Shown here piece after piece: positions 57,598-64,000 of a stretch of DNA of 64,000 nt; the stretch's first letter is position 1, and each line of letters begins with the position of its first letter. A model generated the notes under the pieces. The model was not told the origin of the DNA. It ran no database searches and saw only the letters and a program-made list of their open reading frames with translations. The DNA is from Lepisosteus oculatus. Lineage: Eukaryota > Chordata > Actinopteri > Semionotiformes > Lepisosteidae. The translations under genes and the position numbers were made by a program. Location: NCBI RefSeq assembly GCF_040954835.1, contig NW_027167686.1, forward strand, positions 75,001-139,000, in the 5' to 3' direction.

Positions 57598-57910
57598 CAG
57601 CTGGGCTGGTCAAAGAGAGAAAACAAGCACGTTCGCAATCGCTCTTGTAATGGTGATTGTGGCCGTCTGCTCCGCGAGTCCTCGATCTCCGGCCGTCTGA
57701 TTGGCGCTCTTTTCTTTGGGGGGCAGGAAGTGTCCGGCCGCAGGGGATCTTGGGACCTCGCTTTGCATAGCGGCTTCCCAGAGTGCGTCGTTTCCGGCAC
57801 AGTGTGGCTGGGTGTTTTCCGAGTTATCGCACGGATTGGGCACGCTCGCAAGCCGTGAGCCGCAGGCGATGAGCCCGGAGCTGAACGGGCCCCACTGGCT
57901 CGTTTGTAAG

Positions 57911-58329
57911 ATCTGCGGCAGATCGTATAAAGACGTTCAACTTTGTAACTACTGCACGCACAGGAAGCAGAATAAATTCCTCTTTCAAACTGTCAAAGGT
58001 TTGCTTTGCGAACGCTGCAGGACATCGCACAATCTGTTTTGAACGGGGACAAACGATTTCTTATGAGGCGCAGTAAATACAGACGTTTAAAAAGCTCCAC
58101 TCATGCCGACGATGCAGCATGAAGAAGGGCAACCTAACGTTTGACAGACAAAAGCCGGGCGCCGCTACGAGCAATATGAAATCAAACTGACAGCACACGG
58201 CGTTTCGCGCTGACTCAAAAGTGATCTCGACAGACGCTGTTCTCTGCATAACGCTGAAAGAGCTAAAGAGTGTTTCTGTTGAGACGTAACAAGCTTGTTT
58301 CTTTCTACCATGATGTTACCATGACAAAA
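57911..58329 (-). repeat. U4 3' flank
   Basis: Downstream flank of the U4 gene below, on the same strand. It ends abruptly at the U5 array. The same sequence without a U4 body is scattered through the window (1-310, 10,315, 53,048, 54,572). Confidence 0.8.
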
Positions 58330-58342
58330 TCTGTCTTTAAAC
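58330..58342 (-). terminator. snRNA 3' box of the U4 gene
   Basis: On the minus strand GTTTAAAGACAGA, an exact fit to the vertebrate 3' box pattern GTTT-N(0-3)-AAARNNAGA, 7 nt after the U4 3' end. Confidence 0.85.
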
Positions 58343-58349
58343 ACCTTGC

Positions 58350-58495
58350 TCAGTCTCTGACGAGACTGTCAAGAATTGCTTTCGCCGATTGTATTGCAAA
58401 CCGGCGGAAGCGGGGTATTGGGAAAAGTTTTCAACTAGCAATAATCGCGCATCGGCTAAACCTCACAGGCTACGATACTGCCACTGCGCAAAGCT
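58350..58495 (-). ncRNA. RNU4: U4 snRNA gene
   Basis: U4 pairs with U6 in the tri-snRNP. The 146-nt reverse complement starts AGCTTTGCGCAGTGGCAGTA and follows U4 throughout: 5' stem-loop, TGCGCGATTATTGCTAGTTG (the U6-pairing region), AAAACTTTTCCCAATACCCC, and a closing 3' stem-loop GACAGTCTC. The TGA/GA core of the kink-turn is kept, but flanking bases differ (GCCTGTGAGG, CCGATGC). The Sm site reads AATTCTTG, with a C in the U run. The 3' box follows. Only about 85 bp of its own upstream sequence precede the U5 repeat. Functional status is uncertain. Confidence 0.92.
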
Positions 58496-58498
58496 GAC

Positions 58499-58513
58499 GG
58501 TTGCCAGGCAACC
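58499..58513. promoter_or_regulatory. Perfect X-box palindrome at the U4 start
   Basis: GGTTGCCAGGCAACC, an inverted repeat that fits the RFX X-box pattern, occupies -4 to -18 of the U4 gene. Such a site is not a standard snRNA promoter part; chance or a decayed insertion are alternatives. Confidence 0.5.
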
Positions 58514-58725
58514 GCGTGGATCCTATGGAAATCGTTATCAATCGTCTCATGGCATGTCGTTGCTGTAACGCTTCATATTTGCGGCCGGACACTTCCCGCC
58601 CCCCAAAGAAAAGAGCACCAATCAGACAGGCGGAGACCGAGGACTCGCAGAGCAGACGGCCACAGTCGCAGTAATAAGAGTGATTGTGAGCGGTTTTGTT
58701 TTCTCTCTTTGACCAGCCCAGCTGC

Positions 58726-58842
58726 GCCCCACCCGAAGGCAGGAAAGCACAAAAATTGTATGGAACTCATTCATGCTCCTCTCCATGGAAATCTTTAGTA
58801 AAAGGCAAAAGATTTGTACGAGATGAAGAGAAACCAGAGTGC
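58726..58842 (-). ncRNA. RNU5: U5 snRNA gene, copy 6 (minus strand)
   Basis: Same U5 family as the array, inverted. Loop I GCCTTTTAC and Sm site AATTTTTG are both canonical, with one change just before the loop (CTTTTGCC). The TTCG-capped 3' stem and 3' box (58,702-58,710) are present. Repeat-type downstream sequence with GC box and CCAAT runs to 58,581, directly before the U4 upstream region. Its own upstream sequence is cut at 58,977, 135 bp before the start, by the U1/LINE junction, so the distal element is lost. Confidence 0.92.
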
Positions 58843-58977
58843 GTGGCTGGACAGCTGCAGGAGCCCAGGCTGCCTTCAAGGCCTCTGCCCTGCCGGTCGT
58901 GGTTGGCAATGCACCTGGCCTTACAAACGAGCCAGTGGGGCCCGTTCAGCTCCGGGCTCATCGCCTGCGGCTCTCGG

Positions 58978-59006
58978 CTTACCTGGCAGGGGAGATACCT
59001 TGATCA
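58978..59006 (+). pseudogene. U1 snRNA 5'-end fragment fused to the LINE
   Basis: 29 nt match U1 snRNA positions 4-32 with one difference: CTTACCTGGCAGGGGAGATA, then CC, T for A, TGATCA. It includes the 5'-splice-site-pairing sequence. To the left is U5-repeat upstream sequence, not a U1 promoter, with 3 nt (CTT) shared at the joint. To the right the LINE starts at once. Confidence 0.85.
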
Positions 59007-59073
59007 GCCTGTAGTTGGAGTAGTTGGATTGTTTTCTTGTTTTGTGGAAGCAGTGTTTGTTTTGCAGTTTGAG

Positions 59074-60501
59074 ATGGCAACCTTTGGATCCCGCAAGAAT
59101 GCTGTACGTTTTGAGCTTTTGGATGACCTGTTCATGGATCGTATGCAGTTCAGCAGAAAAGTGTTACAGAAGGAACTTGGCTTTGAACCTCGGCACTTGG
59201 ATTTCATCTTTGCTCTCCCAGGTCAGAAAGCATTTGAGGTTGTATTTGGTACCTATCCTCTGTTTGAACAATGCGTGGATGTGTTTGAGGCAAAAAGAGG
59301 GAAAGTTCCTGCACTTGAGAAGATCAACTTGCAGCCTCTGACACAGAGAGAGAGGAAAACGGTGCATGTTGTTATGTTCTCGGAACTGGCAAAGACGGAG
59401 GACATTCACACCTGGCTTAACCAGTACTGCACCGTCCACCATGGAACTGAGGTTAGAGATGTTGACGGTATAAAAACAGGAGCAAGGAAATTCGAGGTTC
59501 GCTTACTACCGGACAATGTAAATGGAGGCTTAAGGCACCTGCCCTCTACAATCCGGCTGGGCGCCTGCAATGGCTATGTTTTTTATGTGGGACAACCAAA
59601 GGTGTGTCGGCGCTGTGGTGCTGTGGGACACCTGGCATCTTCCTGCACTGTGAAATGCTGCAAGACCTGTGGCAAACAGGGACATTTAGCCTCTGACTGT
59701 TCAATGCTGCCAAAGTGCAATTTATGTGGCTCGGAAGGACACGTTTTTAAGAACTGCCCTCACGCCTACGCCAATAAACTCAAAATGAGAAAGGATGAGG
59801 CAGTGCTTGTTTCAGCCAAACCGGCCCGAAAAGCCAAAGCAAACAACAAGTCAAACAAAGAACCCTTGTTGGACAAAGAGTCTCAGCCTCCAGCCAGGAT
59901 CAGTCCTGCTGTGGCTCCGGGGCCGGTGGAAGAGAAATCCACTACGCTCCCACAACCGCAGACTGCACCAGACAAGCACGAGGGTTTGAAAACCCCCGAG
60001 AACAGCGAGGACCCCTCCCCCACTCCTGCTCCTCAGAACGAGGGCCAGTGTGGGGCCCCCCGGTGGAGCGGGTCCAGCGACGATACCCAGGATTCAGCGG
60101 AGCTGCTTTTCTCAGACTCTGCAAGTGCTACAGATGCCCTCCTCTCCTCCATCCAGTCCATCACGGAGGATCTGCAACAGCTGGTGGGTGAGGGGGAAGA
60201 GGAGACTGGTGCATCGGCTGCACCCCTTTCCCCTCAGTGCTCCCAGGAGCTGGACTTGAGGAAAAGGAAAAATGACTCTGTTTTCTCCCCGAGCGAGGAG
60301 GAAGGAGAGAATGGCGATGGGGACAGCTGGAACCCCTCCACCCCTCCCTCTACCCCCTTCCTTGAAATGGACTCCGTGAATGCTTTTACTGCTGCCACCC
60401 TGATGAAGGCTCATTCAGAGGATGGCTGGCAGGAAATTGGTAAGAAGAAAAAGAAAAAGAAGAAGGTAACAGGTGAGACCGAAGAGAAATGTGTTTTGTA
60501 A
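59074..60501 (+). CDS. LINE ORF1, CCHC zinc-knuckle protein
   Basis: 475 residues from MATFGSRK. I chose this ATG because upstream codons in the same open frame lie in U1 fragment and antisense U5 repeat, not in the element. N-terminal ~170 residues form the conserved ORF1 domain of Tx1-group elements. Three CCHC knuckles follow: C178-C181-H186-C191, C196-C199-H204-C209 and C215-C218-H223-C228. Then comes a proline/serine- and acid-rich tail with a lysine run (KKKKKKK) near the end. The role is RNA binding and RNP formation for retrotransposition. The end overlaps ORF2 by 13 nt. No interruption seen. Confidence 0.9.
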   Translation: MATFGSRKNAVRFELLDDLFMDRMQFSRKVLQKELGFEPRHLDFIFALPGQKAFEVVFGTYPLFEQCVDVFEAKRGKVPALEKINLQPLTQRERKTVHVVMFSELAKTEDIHTWLNQYCTVHHGTEVRDVDGIKTGARKFEVRLLPDNVNGGLRHLPSTIRLGACNGYVFYVGQPKVCRRCGAVGHLASSCTVKCCKTCGKQGHLASDCSMLPKCNLCGSEGHVFKNCPHAYANKLKMRKDEAVLVSAKPARKAKANNKSNKEPLLDKESQPPARISPAVAPGPVEEKSTTLPQPQTAPDKHEGLKTPENSEDPSPTPAPQNEGQCGAPRWSGSSDDTQDSAELLFSDSASATDALLSSIQSITEDLQQLVGEGEEETGASAAPLSPQCSQELDLRKRKNDSVFSPSEEEGENGDGDSWNPSTPPSTPFLEMDSVNAFTAATLMKAHSEDGWQEIGKKKKKKKKVTGETEEKCVL

Positions 60502-63500
60502 AGACTGGTTCCACTTTCTTATGTAATATGGCTCTAAACATAATTTCTCTTAACACCAGAGGTATCAATGACGGAGTTAAATGTCAGTGTGTCTTTGATT
60601 ACCTCCAGCAGAGAGAGGGAGATGTGTTGATGTTGCAGGAGTGTGCTTTAGCCTATCAAGAGAGGTATAAAAGCTTTGAAGATAGGTGGGATAAAGGGCC
60701 TTCTGTTTGGTCAGGGGACAATAACAACAGAGCCTCTGGCGTGGCCATTCTTTTCAAAGGATGGGCTTTCAAATTGAAAAGTATTCAGAGGGTCATAGAT
60801 GGCAGGTTGCTGTGTGTGGATGTGGAATGGGGGACCGTTAACCTGCGGCTAATCAATGTGTATTGTCCTACTGACGTGGGAGGAAGGGTGGAGCTACTCA
60901 AGGCACTCTCTCCCCTATTGTTAAGTAGCACAGACGTGATAGTGGGAGGGGATTTTAATTGTATCTTAGAGCACACAGACAGGCAGTCTAGCTCTCCGAT
61001 AAAATTGGATTCCAGCTCACTGGCCCTGCAAAACTTAGTTCAAGACTTTAAACTCTCAGACACATATAGATGTATATATCCCACAACAGCAGGATATGCA
61101 TGGTCAGGGAGGAATAGCAGCTCCAGAATTGACTATTGCTTTGTCTCAGAGAGAGTGAAAGTTGTTGGGGTCACTCTTCAGCCTGTCTTCTTCTCAGATC
61201 ATCAGGCTTTAGGGTGTAGAGTGGAACTCCAGGGCGGGACTGTCTTTGGCCCAGGCCTCTGGAAACTCAACACAAAGCTGCTAGAGAACGAGGGGGTAGT
61301 ATCCCGCTACAAGGAGAAACTATCACAGTGGCTGTCCTTGCAGTGTCTGTACGGGTCAGTAGGAGAGTGGTGGGAGGAGGTGAAGATGAGGACAAAGACC
61401 TTTTTCATGGCTGAGGGAAGGAAGGCTGCTGCCAGACGGAGAGGAGTGCTAGCCAGGAAACAGAGGCAGCTGCAGCGTCTCTACACGATGCTGCACAGTG
61501 GCTTCGATGTGCTCGAGGATATCACCCTTTTAAAAAAGGACATCCGGAGCATAGCCGAAGAAAGTAGTCGAGGAGTGCTGTTAAGAGGCAGAGTGCAGTT
61601 CTTGGAAGAAAATGAGAAGTGTACTCGCTTCTTTTTCAGGAAAGTGGTAGGCTCCAAGTCTGTCATGGAAAGTGTAGTTGATGAGGAGGGACGAGAGAGA
61701 ACAGAGCCGAGTGCTATCCTCTCCTGCACCAAGGCCTTCTACTCAAGACTGTACAGCTCTACAGAGGTAAAGGATGAAGAAATTCATTTTTTTACCTCAA
61801 AGCTAGAAAACGTTTTGAGTGAAGAAGATAGGGAAGTACTTGAGAGGGATTTGACAGTAGAAGAGCTGAGACAGGCTATGGAGAGCTTACAGAAGGGGAA
61901 AACTCCAGGTGCTGACGGGCTCCCTAAATAATTTTATTGCACCTTTTGGGATCTGCTTCAGGATCCGCTACTGGTCCTATTCGAGGAAAGATATAAGACA
62001 GAATTGCTGCCTGACTCCTTAAGAGAAGGCACTATCTCTCTCTTGTTTAAGAAAGGAGCAAAAAATGACATAAAGAACTGGAGACCCCTCAGCCTGTTAG
62101 GCGTGGACACTAAGATCCTGTCCAAAGCCCTTTTCCTGCACCTACAAAATGTAGTGGCCTCACTGGTAGGGAAAGAACAGACTTGTGGGATAGCAGGACG
62201 CCTGATGAGCGACAACCTGGCCTTGTTGAGGGATGTCTGTCTGTACTCTGAGGATCGCTCCCTCCCTCTTTGCATTTTAGGTGTAGACCTAGAAAAGGCC
62301 TTTGACCGCCTAAACCGGCAGTACTTAACATCGGGACTTGAGCACATGAAGTTTGGCCCCATCATGAGAAAGTGGATTAACCTGCTGTACACAGGTAGCA
62401 ACAGCAGAGTCATGGTTAATGGCAATAGATCACGCCCCTTTGAAGTCTGTTCAGGGGTGAGGCAGGGCTGCCCATTATCCCCCTTGTTATGCGTTTTGGC
62501 TATGGAGCCCTTAGCCTGTGCCTTGCGCCAGGATCAGGCCATTAATGGGATACCAGTGCCTGGAAGTGGGGGAGGAGAGGTAAAGACATCTCTATACATG
62601 GATGACGTCACCCTGCTCCTCTCTGACAATGCCTCAATTAGCAGAGCTCTGCAGTGCTGTGATCGTTTCTCTTTGGCTTCCTCCGCAAAAATTAACAAAT
62701 CTAAGAGTGAGATTTTTTATCAGAACTGGAGGGAGCCAAAAGAAGGACATGATCTCAGGCTGCAAGAGAAGAGAATTAAGGTCCTGGGGGTGTATTTTGG
62801 AGAAGAGATGGGAACAGTAAATTGGCAGAACAAATTGCCAATCTTAAACAAAAAACTGATGCAATGGAAGGACCGAGACCTCACCATGACAGGGAAGGTG
62901 CTGGTCATCAAAGCCGAGCTCTTGCCTGTCTTGAATTTTCTGGCTTCTACCTTCCCAATCCCACACCGTGTTGCGGCGGTGATGAGGAGATTGATGTTTC
63001 AATTTCTATGGGGTGGGAAGCAGGAAAGACTCAGAAGGGAAATAATGTACAGGCCGCTACCCTCAGGGGGGAAGTCTGTCCCAGATATTGCTACGAAGCT
63101 GCTGTGCATTTTCCTGGCCTCTGTGCTGAGAGGCTTTGCAACAGCACTTGCAGCGCGTACCTGGACTTATTTTTCCAGGCTCTGGGTAGGTAGGGAGGTG
63201 TTCAGAGTGTGGGGTGTCAGACCCAAGCTGGACGTCCCACTCTCTGACACATGCCCTGCAATTTATGGGACAGTTAAAAGTTTTCTAAGATCTCACCCAA
63301 TTGGCCATATTCCCCTCCGAGATGTCAGCGTCCAAAAACTGGAAGATTTCGTTGCACCCCAGAACAATAGGCAGACCCATGTGGGCATTTTAACATCAGC
63401 CCAAACAAGGAAGGTGTGGAAACACACATCCTCTAAGTTTCTGTGCAACATTCACAGAGATTTAGCCTGGAGTGTCGTCCACCAGTGCTTACCGGTACGA

Positions 63501-63947
63501 ACTTTCTTGTACCGTAGGGGCCTCACCCCCAGCCCTCGCTGCGTTAGGGTGGGCTGCGGCGAGGAGGAGACTGTATCCCATCTCCTGTGGTCCTGCTTTT
63601 TTGCTAAGGCCTTCTGGGCACAGTTTGAAGATTGGTTGCTGGCTCTCTCGCCCCAATTTACCCTGACCGCTGCTTTCGTCATATACGGCATCTCTCCTGT
63701 CAAACTTCCTCCTGACGTGTTTGACAGGATCTGGGCCGTGGTGAACAGTGGGAAAGTTGCCCTGTGGAGAGTGAGGAACATGGGGCTGTTCAAAGGCATC
63801 GAGATCCCAGTCAAGGCAGCAGGTAGCCTGGCCCTGTTCATCACCCGAGAGAACTATTACCTCAGAGATCTGTGGAGAGAAGGGAGGGAGGAAGCAGAAA
63901 ATCTGTGGGAAATAGAGAGCATAGGTCAATATCTCAAGAAACTGTGA
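60489..63947 (+). CDS. LINE ORF2, endonuclease-reverse transcriptase with one in-frame stop
   Basis: About 1,150 codons in one frame, interrupted once by TAA at 61,929-61,931 (codon 481, in GLPK-stop-FYCTFWDLL; a one-base change from GAA would explain it). First ATG 60,489 overlaps ORF1; the family-like start MALNIISLN is at 60,528. APE-type endonuclease: N22, E51, GGDFN near 155, SRIDY and SDH near 235. RT: NWRPLSLLG, GVDLEKAFDRL (motif A, about 597), SGVRQGCPLSPLL (motif B), LYMDDVTLLL (motif C, about 702). C-terminal cysteine motif CVRVGCGEEETVSHLLWSC near 1,017. As it stands the stop makes an endonuclease-only protein. Confidence 0.92.
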
Positions 63948-64000
63948 AAAACATTATCAAGTTTAAGTAAAGAATGTGATTTGCACCAGAAAAAAAGAAA

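Larger units (their letters stand above)
55244..57910 (+). repeat. Tandem array of 508-bp U5 snRNA gene repeats
   Basis: Five full units (starts near 55,244, 55,752, 56,260, 56,768, 57,275; spacings 508, 508, 508, 507) and a partial sixth from 57,783 that stops before its U5 gene. Each unit carries a U5 gene on the plus strand with its upstream elements in the preceding repeat. The left edge cuts the first gene's upstream region just after the octamer position. The right edge joins the inverted U4 flank. Confidence 0.93.
59007..64000 (+). mobile_element. Tx1-group LINE, near full length
   Basis: Two overlapping ORFs (zinc-knuckle ORF1; endonuclease/RT ORF2), a short leader of 67 nt and a short 3' end with A-rich sequence (AGAAAAAAAGAAA) at the window edge. 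ORF1 type, APE-like endonuclease and RT sequence place it in the L1/Tx1 group, which includes families with fixed targets in U2 and 5S RNA genes. Near-intact ORFs imply a recent insertion. The 3' junction is outside the window. Confidence 0.88.

Noticed and set aside
56595-57851. A 418-codon open frame on the minus strand across the U5 array, and similar shorter frames on both strands
   Set aside because: It runs antisense through snRNA genes and promoter repeats. The same kind of open frame appears in every 508-bp repeat because they are GC-rich copies, and no protein domain is visible.
55244-57910. First read as LINE promoter monomers because a copy precedes the LINE
   Set aside because: The repeats contain U5 snRNA genes on the strand opposite to the one next to the LINE, so they are snRNA gene units that the LINE landed in, not part of the LINE.
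58560-58580. Resemblance of CGCTTCATATTT to the U6 3' end
   Set aside because: About a dozen bases with a gap; not above chance.
58696-59073. N-terminal extension of LINE ORF1 through the U1 fragment and antisense U5
   Set aside because: It is open by chance; the family-like start MATFGSRK at 59,074 fits better and the upstream codons belong to other sequence.

Overview
The window looks like nuclear DNA from a vertebrate, most likely a ray-finned fish. The basis is the mix of repeats: a Tc1-type DNA transposon, an L2-type LINE, 5S-rRNA-derived SINEs, a Tx1-group LINE and a Ty3/gypsy-like LTR fossil, together with vertebrate-type tRNA and snRNA genes. I cannot name the species. I see no host protein-coding gene. 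The host genes are almost all small RNA genes, and the window reads as a multigene small-RNA cluster built by duplication, inversion and transposon insertion.

Layout. 1-10.3 kb: a rearranged tRNA cluster (Ser-type, Thr, Arg-ACG, Ser, Arg-CCT) that contains a tandem duplication of about 3.5-3.8 kb carrying Tc1 with an L2 LINE inside it. 11.35-36.7 kb: a tandem array of a ~4,509-bp unit, five full copies and one partial, each normally holding tRNA-Asn(GTT) (-), a decayed tRNA-Thr-like gene (-), tRNA-Arg(TCG) (+) and tRNA-Ser(TGA) (-). 36.7-42.3 kb: AT-rich spacer with minor repeats. 42.3-48.2 kb: more tRNAs (Ile-AAT, Gly-GCC, Ser-CGA, Ser-TGA, Ser-GCT, Thr-AGT) in blocks paralogous to the first 4 kb, plus a decayed U4-like sequence. 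48.2-50.95 kb: LTR-retroelement fossil. 51-52.2 kb: inverted copy of the Ile/5S-SINE block. 52.2-54.57 kb: a DNA element with 11-bp inverted ends. 55.2-57.9 kb: five U5 snRNA genes in a 508-bp tandem repeat on the + strand. 58.35-58.84 kb: one U4 and one further U5 gene, both on the - strand. 58.98-64 kb: a 29-nt piece of U1 snRNA fused to a nearly intact Tx1-group LINE that runs to the window edge.

How it fits together. The tRNA genes share flanks, so Ser genes with three different anticodons sit in one paralogous module, and the 4.5-kb unit is a rearranged relative of the first 4 kb. Several tRNAs have an anticodon that does not match their body (Ser body with GGT, Ile body with AGT, Arg body with TTG). 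The U5 and U4 genes carry recognisable snRNA parts: the U5 loop I region, Sm sites, 3' boxes, and for U5 an octamer and GC box upstream. The strongest unusual signal is the junction U5 promoter / U1 5' end / LINE, which suggests either a U1-LINE chimeric retroposition into an snRNA repeat or a LINE family that carries or targets U1.
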